Source of the DNA: Terriglobia bacterium
GTDB lineage: Bacteria > Acidobacteriota > Terriglobia > Bryobacterales > Bryobacteraceae
DNA length: 64,000 nucleotides
Direction: 5' to 3'
Assembly: GCA_020073305.1 (NCBI GenBank)
Contig: JAIQFK010000023.1
Location: forward strand, 1-64,000
The translations under genes were made by a program, and so were the position numbers. Shown in pieces: positions 24,996 through 34,654 of the stretch; positions within the stretch are counted from its first letter, which is position 1; each line of letters opens with the position of its first letter. The notes beneath the pieces were generated by a model, which was not told where the DNA came from, did no database searches, and worked only from the letters and a program-made list of their open reading frames with translations.

Positions 24996-26892
24996 ACCAG
25001 GAAAAGAGATTGATCAGACACCAGAGGTCGAAGCTATTGTCGCGTAACCCATTCTTGTGGCCTTGCCACAACTGGCCAATGTGACCGAAGTCGAAGAAGT
25101 CCAACCGCCGGGCGGCCGGCGAGAACAAACGTTCTTCCGCCCAGCCGGACAGCGGTCCGCGGAGCCATTCCGGGAGAGGAACCCGGAATCCCTGCTTTTT
25201 GCGGTTGATGATCTCATCGGGGAGAATACCCGTGACCGCTTGCTTGAGCACATGCTTGGTGGTTTGCCCCTGAATTTTCGAGTTTTGCGGAAGGCTGAGC
25301 GCGTAGGAGACCAGTTCGTGATCCAGAAACGGAGCACGAGCCTCGAGGGAGTGGGCCATGGAGAATTTATCGACCCTCATAAGCAGGAGTTCCGGAAGCC
25401 GGTTGCAGAGTTCCACATATGACATCTGTTGCAGGAAGTCGGCCGCGGGTTGACGCTCACAGATTTCCCGGTAATAACCTTGGACCAGTGGCGCGCTGCC
25501 TGACCCGAAGATCGATCGCGCACTGGGCCGGAGCAAGGACTCTTTTTCGGTATCCCAAAAAACCACATCGAGCCCCCAATAGAACGGCTCGTCCCTGGCT
25601 GCACGGCGCAGGACATCCAGCCGGCCATTCGAAGACCCAGTCGTGCGCGCCACGGAGTACAGGGCCTGCCTAAGCAAGTGAGGCAGCCTCAACAAAGGCG
25701 TCCAACGGCCGGCGTGTGTCGCGAGTGTGGAGACGAAATCACCATAACCGCCAAATACCTCGTCACTGCCTTCACCGACAAGAACCACGGTGACACCGTG
25801 CTGTTTGGCTGCCTGAGAGACAAAATGCATCGGCAGGCACGCGGGATCGCCGATCGGTTCGTCCTGGTGATAGATCAATTCAGGGAGGCTCTTGCGGCAG
25901 TGGTCCGCCGTGAGGGTGACGTCCTGATGATTGCAGCCAAACTCGCGAGCAATCCGGTGGGCATACGGCAGGTCGTGAAAGTTCTCGGCTTCGCCGAATC
26001 CCTCAAATCCAATCGAGAATGTGCGCAGGGGTTCGGAAACCAGCCGGCTCATCAGCGCCACGTTGGTGCTGGAGTCGATTCCGCCGCTCAGAAAGGCGCC
26101 GACCGGCACGTCGCTCATGAGCCGTTTTTCGACGGCCCTCGTAAGCAATTCACGCACCCGCTCGGCGCTTTCGTCCTCGCGAACCTCTTTTCCCCAACCC
26201 GATCCATCTAACGGCGACCAGTACCGCTCTGTCTTGATGTTGCCTGCGGCATCGCAGATCATCACGTGCGCGGCGGCAAGTTTCCGAATGTTACGGAAGA
26301 GAGTGAAGGGGGCAGGCGCATTCGAAAACGTAAGAAAATGGCCCAAGGCTTCTACATCAACATCGCGGGCGATGCCGGGATACTGTAAAAGCGCTTTGAT
26401 TTCCGAGGCAAAGAGAAGCTTGCCCCCCGAAATTGTGTAGTAAACCGGCTTTTTCCCGAGTCGATCTCGCGCCAGGAGCATCGTCCGCCTGTTCTGGTCC
26501 CACAGCGCAAACGCGAACATTCCATCCAGGCGGGAGATGCAATCGACGCCGAACTCCTCGTAGAGGTGAATGATGCACTCGGTGTCGGTATGCGAACGGA
26601 ATTGATGCCCCATGGCGAGCAGCGGGGCACGGTGTTGCTGGTGATTATAGATTTCTCCGTTAAACGTAATCCAAATGCTGCCGTCCTCATTGGACATCGG
26701 CTGGCGGCCGGCATCGCTCAGGTCGACAATACTCAGCCGGCGGTGTCCTAGTACGACACGGCGATCTGGGCTCTGATACAGTCCAGAAGCGTCCGGCCCC
26801 CGGTGAGCCATCGTGTCGCGCACACGACAAAGGTCTGGCCGTTCATCGCGCTCGGATCCCCCGTAGTTATACAGCCCAGCTATGCCGCACAT
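24976..26892 (-). CDS. asnB: Asparagine synthase (glutamine-hydrolysing)
   Basis: A 638-residue canonical AsnB. It starts MCGIAGLYNYGG with the catalytic Cys2 and has MAHRGPDASG, LGHRRLSIVDLS and ITFNGEIYN in the glutaminase half. The synthetase half has FLSGGIDSSTNVALMSRL. In sugar clusters such enzymes often transfer amide nitrogen to uronic acids or amino acids attached to polysaccharide, rather than supplying asparagine. It is the first gene of a minus-strand operon followed by a GT4 and a second AsnB-like gene. A possible sigma-54 element lies 80 bases upstream. Confidence 0.93.
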   Translation of the reverse strand: MCGIAGLYNYGGSERDERPDLCRVRDTMAHRGPDASGLYQSPDRRVVLGHRRLSIVDLSDAGRQPMSNEDGSIWITFNGEIYNHQQHRAPLLAMGHQFRSHTDTECIIHLYEEFGVDCISRLDGMFAFALWDQNRRTMLLARDRLGKKPVYYTISGGKLLFASEIKALLQYPGIARDVDVEALGHFLTFSNAPAPFTLFRNIRKLAAAHVMICDAAGNIKTERYWSPLDGSGWGKEVREDESAERVRELLTRAVEKRLMSDVPVGAFLSGGIDSSTNVALMSRLVSEPLRTFSIGFEGFGEAENFHDLPYAHRIAREFGCNHQDVTLTADHCRKSLPELIYHQDEPIGDPACLPMHFVSQAAKQHGVTVVLVGEGSDEVFGGYGDFVSTLATHAGRWTPLLRLPHLLRQALYSVARTTGSSNGRLDVLRRAARDEPFYWGLDVVFWDTEKESLLRPSARSIFGSGSAPLVQGYYREICERQPAADFLQQMSYVELCNRLPELLLMRVDKFSMAHSLEARAPFLDHELVSYALSLPQNSKIQGQTTKHVLKQAVTGILPDEIINRKKQGFRVPLPEWLRGPLSGWAEERLFSPAARRLDFFDFGHIGQLWQGHKNGLRDNSFDLWCLINLFSWYECWFN

Positions 26893-26972
26893 TCTTCTGC
26901 TCTTCGAATCGAAATCGGATCCTGTTCCACTGCCAAGCCAGCGATGTAACGCGCTAATGGAAGGATCAACGA

Positions 26973-26988
26973 AGCACGTACAATACCA
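26973..26988 (-). promoter_or_regulatory. Candidate sigma-54 promoter for asnB
   Basis: On the minus strand TGGTATTGTACGTGCT has the required GG-N10-GC spacing and 8-9 matches to the RpoN consensus. The start point would be near 26962, about 70 bases before the asnB ATG. The match is clearly weaker than those at 21668 and 27117. Confidence 0.35.
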
Positions 26989-27116
26989 GGCGCGGAAGGC
27001 GTGGGAAGACGGGATTGAAGAAGCTGGGCGTAAGGAATGTCGGAAAGAAAAGGGGACAATGTGCCGTAAAAGGAGGCAACCCGCTAAATATCATACGAGT
27101 AAGAGGGCTTCGAACC

Positions 27117-27132
27117 TGGCGCTGAAATTGCA
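27117..27132 (+). promoter_or_regulatory. Sigma-54 (-24/-12) promoter for the beta-barrel/lyase/GT/ChbG operon
   Basis: TGGCGCTGAAATTGCA matches TGGCAC-N5-TTGCA with a single mismatch in the -24 box and exact GG-N10-GC spacing. Transcription would begin near 27143. That leaves only 4 bases before the ATG at 27147, so the ATG at 27168 is the likelier start. Confidence 0.75.
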
Positions 27133-27167
27133 TAACGCATGGAGCGATGTTCAAGTGCCTTCACCTG

Positions 27168-28559
27168 ATGCTTTATCCCACGCGAGATCTTGTACGCAAG
27201 CGTATTGGCCGCGGTACGACGAGTACAGCATCCACCGGCCTGCTCTTGCCCGCAATCGTTCTAACGTTGTGGGTCGGCCCGCACGCGAACGCGCAGACCG
27301 CGGACCGGGGACTGCAGGTTGAGGGAATCTCGTTCTCGGAGACCTACTTCACGCAGTCGGTGCCAAACGGGGTTGCCACCTACGGCGATGTGTTTCTCGG
27401 GTCCGGGACCTCAGTGACTAGCGCGGCAACCATCAAGTGGACGAGGATTAGCGCCAAGTCTTTCATGAATTTGCGGGTTTTGCCGACATACGGAAACCGA
27501 TTTGGGGACCTGAAAACGCGCACGTGGGGCGACGCACTCTCCTTTATTTACAGCCGCAACCTAGCTAGCAAATGGACGATGAATTTTTCCGGATCAGCGC
27601 AGATAATGAACTTCGATGAAGCGCTCTTTGCCGAGTCCACTCTTACTCAGATCGCTTCAACCGCCATCACGTTCGACGACCTCGCGGGGTCCATTATCCA
27701 GGGAAAATCCTCCGATCCGCAGTTGAACAATACCGCCTATGGTTCGCTTCATCCGGATGGCGGCATTCAGACCTTTCTGTTTGGCCAGCGAACCGCAAAC
27801 GCCGGCGCACAGGCGACGCTCACATATGCCCGTTCGCCGCGCCTGTCGGTCAGTTTCATCGCTGGAGGGATGTTCGTGCGACACCTGAAAGACCCGTCTG
27901 ATCCTGCGGGCTTTATTTATCCGAAGGTGAATTCGACCGCCGCAGGAATTAACGCAACCTATTCACTCTCTCCCCGGACCCAAGTCGGCGTATCCGCGAA
28001 TATGGTTCGCAGCGAGTTCCTCGGCGCCACCAACCTCACCACCAACTCGTTCTCCGGTTCAATCAGCCGAACGATGAGTCGCCGGTGGTTCATGCAAGCA
28101 TCATTGGGGCTTGGCTCCGAGACCCTGGGAAGTGACCGGCACCTAAATAACCGATATTCGGCGGGCGTGGGTTTCAAAACTTTCAGTCATACCGCTCTGA
28201 TCGCCTACGAACGCGGACTTGACGACCCGTATGCGGTGACGTTGGCAACCCTGGAACATACGAGCGGTCTTACGGGAACCTGGCATTACGCTCGACCGGG
28301 TAGTCCGTGGTGGACCAATAGCTCCTTTTCTCAACTTGTCGCGATCTATCGGGGCGTCCCCGGGACCAACACCTGGCTGGTCTCGCAGACCGTAGGCAGG
28401 CGGATCAGCCGGAATTGTTCTTTTGTAGTGCAATACACCGCGGCTCGAGTTGGCGCCAAACGGTACATTCTTGACGGGCGCCAGTACCAGTTGGAGCAAA
28501 CCGGGATTCGCACGACGTTTATCTGGACCCCACAACCGGCGCCACGCCCTCAGGGATGA
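27168..28559 (+). CDS. Outer-membrane beta-barrel protein (putative) of the EPS locus
   Basis: A 463-residue protein with a basic N-terminus and a signal peptide ending near ANAQ (about residue 43). The rest alternates hydrophobic and polar residues in beta-hairpin style (ATIKWTRISAKSFMNLRVLP, ARSPRLSVSFIAGG, YSLSPRTQVGVSANM, NRYSAGVGFKTFSHTALIAY) and ends with the aromatic-rich IRTTFIWTPQP, as expected for an outer-membrane barrel. Many EPS loci encode such barrels for polymer export or anchoring, but this is inference. Its TGA overlaps the ATG of the lyase-like gene. ATG 27147 is an alternative start but would leave almost no leader after the sigma-54 promoter. Confidence 0.72.
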   Translation: MLYPTRDLVRKRIGRGTTSTASTGLLLPAIVLTLWVGPHANAQTADRGLQVEGISFSETYFTQSVPNGVATYGDVFLGSGTSVTSAATIKWTRISAKSFMNLRVLPTYGNRFGDLKTRTWGDALSFIYSRNLASKWTMNFSGSAQIMNFDEALFAESTLTQIASTAITFDDLAGSIIQGKSSDPQLNNTAYGSLHPDGGIQTFLFGQRTANAGAQATLTYARSPRLSVSFIAGGMFVRHLKDPSDPAGFIYPKVNSTAAGINATYSLSPRTQVGVSANMVRSEFLGATNLTTNSFSGSISRTMSRRWFMQASLGLGSETLGSDRHLNNRYSAGVGFKTFSHTALIAYERGLDDPYAVTLATLEHTSGLTGTWHYARPGSPWWTNSSFSQLVAIYRGVPGTNTWLVSQTVGRRISRNCSFVVQYTAARVGAKRYILDGRQYQLEQTGIRTTFIWTPQPAPRPQG

Positions 28560-31138
28560 CGAAATATCGGCAACCCTTAGGCTTCAGTTGCGGATACGTG
28601 CTGAAAACATCAATTCTCTTCCTCTTGGCCCTGTCCGTCATCGCGAGGGCGGCTCAATCAGTCGCTCCTCATCCGCGCATCTGGCTGACCAGCCAAATGA
28701 TCGCTGATATGAAGGCCAAGAAAGCCGTCTCGGATCCGGACTGGGTCGCCATCAAGGCCTCCGCAGACGATATACTGGCCCGACGCATCCCGAAGCTGAC
28801 GATCGTCTCGGCCACCAATGCGAACCCGGTGGTGTTTACGACGAACCAACCCCTTCCATGGCACGGGACCGCGACCAGAGTTTATTTGGCTGGCGCGTCT
28901 GGCGCGTGGCTGCCCATAGACAACAACCCAGCCACCAATGGTTGGACGGCGACCGCCAAAGGCGCGAACAAATTTAGCATCCCCGTCGACTCAACATCCT
29001 TCGGCTCATTCGCGGAGCAGACCTTGACGTTTTTCATGGCCGAGGGAGAGAACAACCCGGGCTTCCTCGCCTACGGACAAACCGGCTCCGGCTGGTACGA
29101 TGCTCTCCTTCAATGCGGGCTCGTGTACAAGGTCACGGGCGACTCGAAATACGCAACCAAAGCGCTCGCGCTGCTCGATTGGATCAATACTCTGGGTGCT
29201 GCCGGCATGATCTCTCCGGTCTCGCAGGACAGCGGACGAGGGAGTATGGGCGCCACTCTGGGCGTGGCCATCGCCTATGACTGGTTTTACGATTTGTTGA
29301 GCCCTCAACAAAAGGACGCAACCGCTGCGACGCTAAACTTATGGAACGCGTGGACTCAAGCCCACGCATTTTCCACCACAGACCCGCGGAGCAACTATTG
29401 GGAGGCTCACGTAACGGCTTCGGCCGCCAGCGGATATGCAACCTATGGGGACAATTCAAATGCCCGGACGCTGATTGATTGGGCTGCGAACAACTGGAAC
29501 TCCCACTTCGACCCGAAGTTCTTCAATCCACCCAGCACGACCGCAAAAGCGGCAGAGGATTCGAGCGGCTATTTCTACGGTGGCTTGGCTATCCTCGGAT
29601 ACAACTACGGCGGAAACGACATATCACGCCACCTCAAGTATATGTTGCTTTTGAAGACGGCAACGGGAATCGAGATGCTCGCCACGCGGGATTACGGTCG
29701 CCGATGGACCACGGACCTTATCTATTCGCTCAAACCAGATCGTTGGCACGTTCCACCGCTGGGTCAGTGGCCCGGCTCCTGGTACGGAGTGATGACGCTC
29801 AGCGAGGCACTAATGCTCTCGTACTCGTTGGAAGGAACAACAGAAGGCGGTTGGGCGCAGTGGCTGTACCAGCATATGGGGAAATATCCACCCGAAGTAG
29901 GTCCCGTTATTCAACCAACCGTCCAGGACCGCTTCATGTTTTTCAAGTGCAGTCGCACTGCCGTTGACTATCGAGCCGCGCAACCCCCTTTCCATTTCTC
30001 AGACGGTGGCGAAGCGCAGGTGTTTTGGCGGTCGGATTGGAGCGATACGGGAGATTACGCATTTGTAAACGCTGCAGACGCACACTATACGCCGATCACT
30101 CCAAAGCATGCAGGGCATATTGACCTCACGCGCGGAGCCGACTATCTGCTAGTCGCGTCGGGATGGTGGAAGGGAAGTACCGGTGATGGCACGACCGGCA
30201 CTCCGGAGAATATCGCCCAAAACAGCGCGATGCAGAGCACGTTGTATTTCTGGGACGGCGGCTCGGCTGCTGGCGGTAAGTGCTTTAATCAAGACGCATC
30301 CTATGACGGATGCCAGCTGGGATTTGGTATTTACAGGCCGCCCATTCAGAAACTGACGTCACACTTCGCGTTCACAGAAAATGATTTCTCAACATCCTAC
30401 GACCACGCACAGATCCCAGCCAACCGTACATTACAGTATTTCTTTCGCGCCTTTGCGGCATTAGGTAACGGCACCTATGTCGTTTGGGACAGAGTTCAGT
30501 CCACCCGTGCCAGCCACATCAAACAACTCCGGTGGCAGTTGTCCGCCGCGAGCACTCCTCGTTTGAGGGCTAGCACGATTGAGAGCACGGTTGGCTCTTC
30601 CAAGATTTTCATCAAAACGTTGCTGCCGGCATCTCCGCAAATCAACATTGTGCGCAACCTCACGGTCAACGGTTGCCGGCCGATCAACTGGCGAGCCGAG
30701 GTCACGGACTCTTCACCCGCCACCACATTCAATGGGCTGACTGTCCTGTTCACTGGTCCTAACAGCGGATCGCTTCCAGATACGACTCCTCTTTCTACGG
30801 ATTCCAGCCACGTGGGAGTTCAGATCGCAGGGAGCGCCCCGAAGGTCGCCATCTTCCCACGGGGCACGATCGCGGTGGGAGACGGAACGTTCAATTCCGC
30901 GACGTATTCGTCGGTCAGTTTCTCAAGCACGCACTCCGGAACTGGCCAGTACTTAATTGCCGGCCTAGAGCCGGGCACGTATGCCGTGCACAAAGACGGG
31001 GCAACGGTGAAAGGACTGGAAGCGGTTGCGGTCGCCTCGGCTGGAGTTCTTGACTTCAGATCTGCCGCCGGTTCCTTCTCTGTCGCTGAAACCGCTCCGC
31101 GAGTTGCGAATCAAGAATCAGGCTCGGGCCAAGAATGA
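28556..31138 (+). CDS. Secreted heparinase II/III- or alginate-lyase-like protein
   Basis: An 860-residue protein with a signal sequence (about residues 15-33). The mature N-terminus PHPRIWLTSQMIADMKAKKA parallels AHPRIILDAPTLATLRARAH in the giant protein at 14217-20228. An alpha-helical toroid-like part (YDALLQCGLVYKVTGDSKYA, then GVAIAYDWFYDLLSPQQ) is followed by a beta-rich half with GEAQVFWRSDWSDTG and KHAGHIDLTRGADYLLVASG, the place where heparinase-type enzymes carry active-site Tyr and His residues. It should act on an anionic polysaccharide outside the cell, perhaps the product of this locus. It is coupled to the beta-barrel gene upstream and to the GT4 downstream (both ATGA overlaps). 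Confidence 0.8.
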   Translation: MTKYRQPLGFSCGYVLKTSILFLLALSVIARAAQSVAPHPRIWLTSQMIADMKAKKAVSDPDWVAIKASADDILARRIPKLTIVSATNANPVVFTTNQPLPWHGTATRVYLAGASGAWLPIDNNPATNGWTATAKGANKFSIPVDSTSFGSFAEQTLTFFMAEGENNPGFLAYGQTGSGWYDALLQCGLVYKVTGDSKYATKALALLDWINTLGAAGMISPVSQDSGRGSMGATLGVAIAYDWFYDLLSPQQKDATAATLNLWNAWTQAHAFSTTDPRSNYWEAHVTASAASGYATYGDNSNARTLIDWAANNWNSHFDPKFFNPPSTTAKAAEDSSGYFYGGLAILGYNYGGNDISRHLKYMLLLKTATGIEMLATRDYGRRWTTDLIYSLKPDRWHVPPLGQWPGSWYGVMTLSEALMLSYSLEGTTEGGWAQWLYQHMGKYPPEVGPVIQPTVQDRFMFFKCSRTAVDYRAAQPPFHFSDGGEAQVFWRSDWSDTGDYAFVNAADAHYTPITPKHAGHIDLTRGADYLLVASGWWKGSTGDGTTGTPENIAQNSAMQSTLYFWDGGSAAGGKCFNQDASYDGCQLGFGIYRPPIQKLTSHFAFTENDFSTSYDHAQIPANRTLQYFFRAFAALGNGTYVVWDRVQSTRASHIKQLRWQLSAASTPRLRASTIESTVGSSKIFIKTLLPASPQINIVRNLTVNGCRPINWRAEVTDSSPATTFNGLTVLFTGPNSGSLPDTTPLSTDSSHVGVQIAGSAPKVAIFPRGTIAVGDGTFNSATYSSVSFSSTHSGTGQYLIAGLEPGTYAVHKDGATVKGLEAVAVASAGVLDFRSAAGSFSVAETAPRVANQESGSGQE

Positions 31139-32442
31139 AAAATGCACACTCGAACGTGCAGAATGGCGCGAAATTGCGGACTGAAGCGTTGACCATGGCG
31201 AAGACTGACGCGATGGATTCAAACACTGTGGAACTCCAGGGCTACAGAAGCAGGCGACTGAAGATCCTCAGTTTGAGTACGGAATACCCGAACCCGGTGG
31301 AACCTGGCAAGGGGCTTTTTGTCCACGCCCGGCTCCAAAGCATTGCAACTGGGGCGGATCTTACGGTCATTGCGCCGGTCGCGGTACTTGACTACGCGAA
31401 CCCGGAAGGACGCCTTCTTGCCAGCTTCACAATCCCGAAATCGCGCACAGATCACGGTATAAGGGTGTTCCACGTGCGATGGCTATATCCTCCGCTCGGC
31501 GGCTGGTTGAACGCCTTCTTCCTGTATCTCCGCCTACTTTTGCCGGTGGCGCGGCTTCGTCTGAATCACGCGGTCGACCTCATCGATGCTCACTTTACTC
31601 ACCCCGAGGGCATTGCGGCGGCCCTCCTCGGAAGGACTCTTGATATACCAGTCATGATCACGATGCGCGGAAGCGAATTACGCTACCAGCGTCACCGGCT
31701 GAAGAGGGTCTGGATGGCATGGGCTCTACGGCGGGCGGAGCGCGTGATCACGGTGTCCGACGGGTTGCGAGCCTTGGCCGTTGCGCTCGGGGCGGATCCA
31801 TCCGCGGTCAAGACCGTACCGAATGGCATCAACAACGACATATTCTTCCGGCGAGATCACGAGGCGTGCCGCCGCATCCACGATATTCCGAAAGATGCCC
31901 TCGTGGTTCTCTCCGCCGGCGACCTCGCGCGACTCAAGGGACATCACCGCGTCGTTGAGGCCTTGCGTAGCTTGGTTGACGAGGGACTGCCCGCTTACCT
32001 CCTGATTGCAGGGGGTGTGGGCCGGTCGGGACAATATGCGGCCACGTTACGCATGCGCGTCACAGAGCTTGGGTTGGAGGACAAGGTGAGGTTCGTTGGC
32101 ATGGCATCACAAAACACACTTGCCGAACTGATGTCTGCGGCCGGTGTATTCTGCCTGGCCAGTGCCAGCGAAGGATGGCCGAATGTGGTGAACGAGGCAC
32201 TCGCCTGTGGAACGCCTGTGGTCGCCACCGACGTAGGCGCCGTAAGGCAGATGCTGCCTTCAGGCCAGTTTGGAACTGTGGTACCGGTGGATGACACTCC
32301 ATCGCTGAGAGCGGCGTTGCGCGAGGCGCTGACGCGCGCGTGGGATCACGCTGCGATCTCGAACTGGGGACGATCGCGCTCCTGGGATCAGGTCGCCAAA
32401 GAAGTATTGGAGGAAGCGGCACAGGCGGCTGCCCACGTATGA
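31135..32442 (+). CDS. Glycosyltransferase family 4
   Basis: A 435-residue GT-B enzyme. KILSLSTEYPNPVEPGKGLF near residue 43 is the N-terminal signature; DLIDAHFTHPEGIAAALLG, ITMRGSEL and VKTVPNGINNDIFF follow. The donor-site region reads VLSAGDLARLKGHHRVVEAL, LLIAGGVGRSGQYAATL and ASASEGWPNVVNEALACGTP, a good GT4 E-x7-E pattern. The first ~40 residues are extra relative to the family; a later start at 31195 (MAKTDAMDS) is possible. It overlaps the genes on both sides by ATGA, so it belongs to the sigma-54-preceded operon 27168-33194. Confidence 0.92.
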   Translation: MKNAHSNVQNGAKLRTEALTMAKTDAMDSNTVELQGYRSRRLKILSLSTEYPNPVEPGKGLFVHARLQSIATGADLTVIAPVAVLDYANPEGRLLASFTIPKSRTDHGIRVFHVRWLYPPLGGWLNAFFLYLRLLLPVARLRLNHAVDLIDAHFTHPEGIAAALLGRTLDIPVMITMRGSELRYQRHRLKRVWMAWALRRAERVITVSDGLRALAVALGADPSAVKTVPNGINNDIFFRRDHEACRRIHDIPKDALVVLSAGDLARLKGHHRVVEALRSLVDEGLPAYLLIAGGVGRSGQYAATLRMRVTELGLEDKVRFVGMASQNTLAELMSAAGVFCLASASEGWPNVVNEALACGTPVVATDVGAVRQMLPSGQFGTVVPVDDTPSLRAALREALTRAWDHAAISNWGRSRSWDQVAKEVLEEAAQAAAHV

Positions 32443-33194
32443 CCAGTGCGCGAGTTATCATCAACGCCGACGATTTGGGAATCAGCGAAGTGGTCAACGA
32501 CTCTATTTTCGATCTGATGGCGCGGCGGCGGGTCACGTCTGCCACAGTGATGGCAAACGGACCAGCGTTTAGACACGCCGCGTCAAAGATTACGCACTTT
32601 CCACGCTGTTCGTTCGGCGCCCACCTCAACCTGACCCAGTTCGAGCCCGTGACATCGGGCCTTGACGCGGCCCGTCTGACTGGTGCCAACGGCTTTATGT
32701 CGCGAAGCCTCCAAAAAGAACGGTTCGGACCTAAACTGCTTTCAGCCACATATCAGGAACTATGCGCCCAAGTCGATCTGCTCGGTTCCGCAGGAATTGA
32801 ACTCAGCCATTTCGATTCCCATCATCATGTTCACACCAATCCTCAACTCCTACCAGTCATAAAAGCCTTGCAGAAGCGATACGGGATCCGGAAGGTGCGG
32901 ATCTCGAAAAACATCTACACTCCCCAGCAACCGGTTAGCTTCACACTCGCTCGAAAGAAGATGGCCTACAACTGGGCGCTGCGCAACTTCTACGCAACTC
33001 GCACGACCGATGGGTTCACGGAACTGCTTTCGTACCAAACCGAGTTTGGCCGAAGAGCGCTTTCCTATCGGAGCGTCGAACTGATGGTGCATCCGGGTGC
33101 TCCCTACGCCGCGGAAGAAATTGCCGTTCTGGAATCAGATTGGCTGACCGCTTCGGGCCTTGACGCTCGATTGATCAGCTATAACGAGCTGTAG
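32439..33194 (+). CDS. ChbG/YdjC-family carbohydrate deacetylase
   Basis: A 251-residue protein. The metal-binding Asp-Asp appears in VIINADDLGIS near the N-terminus and the His cluster in SHFDSHHHVHTNPQLLP, with GAHLNLTQ between them. Family members remove acetyl groups from N-acetylated mono- or oligosaccharides. The ATG at 32439 is chosen because it overlaps the upstream stop (ATGA) and gives the normal N-terminus. It is last in the operon and could deacetylate an amino sugar of the EPS or its breakdown products. Confidence 0.9.
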   Translation: MTSARVIINADDLGISEVVNDSIFDLMARRRVTSATVMANGPAFRHAASKITHFPRCSFGAHLNLTQFEPVTSGLDAARLTGANGFMSRSLQKERFGPKLLSATYQELCAQVDLLGSAGIELSHFDSHHHVHTNPQLLPVIKALQKRYGIRKVRISKNIYTPQQPVSFTLARKKMAYNWALRNFYATRTTDGFTELLSYQTEFGRRALSYRSVELMVHPGAPYAAEEIAVLESDWLTASGLDARLISYNEL

Positions 33195-33227
33195 AGAGCT
33201 TGGGCGCGCCATCTAGGTCTCTTCAAG

Positions 33228-34652
33228 TTAGAACTGGAAATAAATAAACTGCGCGTCCCGGTCGTCGAAGGTCAGGAACAAAAGTAGTCCGCACGCGTAC
33301 ATCGCGGGACGAAGTAGAAAAACGTTGGCCGGCGCGGCAATGCGCCTCTCGAGCGCGCGCAGCCATCCGGCAAGCATGGGTTCCACCGTCGCAAACAACA
33401 TCACGAGCATGGTAATGAGGTAGAAATTGATCGAATACGAAGGGCGCAGCCCGTGCGGCACCACAAGGCTCCACAACATGACCAGCGACTGATGCAGAGT
33501 CGCGGCACGGAAAGGAATCCACGCCGCCATTACCGCCAGCACCGTGACAATGCGCAAGACCACGGAGGAGATGCGCGAGGCATGCAGAGCGGGGAAGCTC
33601 CGGCCCAGTTGTTCCCAAATACGAAAGAGCACCAGGTAAACGCCGTGCAGGGCACCCCAGAGCACAAAACCCCATCCCGCTCCGTGCCACAGCCCCACTA
33701 GCGCCATCGTTCCGACGAGGCTGAGATAGAGAGCCGCCCGGGCGCCCTGGAACTTGGCGGTGACTGGAAAGAACAGATAGTCCCGGATCCACCGCGAAAG
33801 TGTCATGTGCCAGCGTGACCAGAACTCTGCCGGGCTGCCGGCGTGATACGGAAAATTGAAGTTTTCCGGCAACGTAATTCCGATCAGGCACGCAGCGCCG
33901 ATCGCCATGTTTGAGTAGGATGCGAAGTCAAAATAGATTTGCAGACCGAACGCAAAAGCGAAGAACCAGTTGTCGACCGTCGTGTTGGCGCCCGCCGCCT
34001 GGGCAAGAAAGCCCATATCCACCCACGGAGCGAGATTGTTCGCAATCAAATTCTTCTGCACCAGCCCCAAAACGATCCGGTCGAGCCCCTGAATCAACAT
34101 GTTCACGTCAAACTGCTTTTTGAACCCGAGCTGCGGAACCAGTTCCCGAACTCGGACGATCGGCCCCGCGATCAGGTGCGGCCAGAAAGTGACAAAGATG
34201 CATAGATCCTGGAAACTCACCTTCTTCACGCGCCCCTGCCGGGTATCAATCAGGTAACTGATCGCCTCAAATGAGTAGAAAGATATTCCGAGCGGAAGCC
34301 CGAGCACAACGATCGCCCGGACCGGTGATTGCCCCAACATCTGGAGCATCCCGTTGACATTGTCGATGAGAAACTGCCGGTATTTGAAAAAGACGAGTAT
34401 TGACAAGACGAAAATCGTACCGCTCCACATGGCCGTGCGCGCATTCCGCGGGCTCGCAATCATTCTCCGCGCGCAGAGGAAGACGACGGCGCAAATCAGG
34501 AACGGCAACAGCGCAAACGTCCACGTCCACGAGGCATAGAAGGCGACACTCAACACCAGCACATACCACCGTCGCAGGCCGATCGGGACCATCCAGAATA
34601 TACCGACGGCGACAAATAACAGGACGAAATATGAATAGGAGTTAAACTGCAC
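33228..34652 (-). CDS. MBOAT-family O-acyltransferase (DltB/AlgI-like)
   Basis: A 474-residue polytopic membrane protein. The catalytic His is seen as His323 in ALVGLWHGAGWGFVLWGALH, preceded by the conserved WHMTLSRWIRDYLFFP and the upstream LPLGISFYSFEAISYLID, YFDFASYSNMAIG and LPENFNFPY motifs. Such proteins move acyl groups across the membrane onto extracytoplasmic polysaccharide. It is the last gene of a four-gene minus-strand cassette (ligase, carrier protein, SGNH, MBOAT); its ATG is 3 bases after the SGNH stop. It most likely takes the acyl group from the carrier protein, as DltB does with DltC. Confidence 0.93.
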   Translation of the reverse strand: MQFNSYSYFVLLFVAVGIFWMVPIGLRRWYVLVLSVAFYASWTWTFALLPFLICAVVFLCARRMIASPRNARTAMWSGTIFVLSILVFFKYRQFLIDNVNGMLQMLGQSPVRAIVVLGLPLGISFYSFEAISYLIDTRQGRVKKVSFQDLCIFVTFWPHLIAGPIVRVRELVPQLGFKKQFDVNMLIQGLDRIVLGLVQKNLIANNLAPWVDMGFLAQAAGANTTVDNWFFAFAFGLQIYFDFASYSNMAIGAACLIGITLPENFNFPYHAGSPAEFWSRWHMTLSRWIRDYLFFPVTAKFQGARAALYLSLVGTMALVGLWHGAGWGFVLWGALHGVYLVLFRIWEQLGRSFPALHASRISSVVLRIVTVLAVMAAWIPFRAATLHQSLVMLWSLVVPHGLRPSYSINFYLITMLVMLFATVEPMLAGWLRALERRIAAPANVFLLRPAMYACGLLLFLTFDDRDAQFIYFQF

Positions 34653-34654
34653 GG

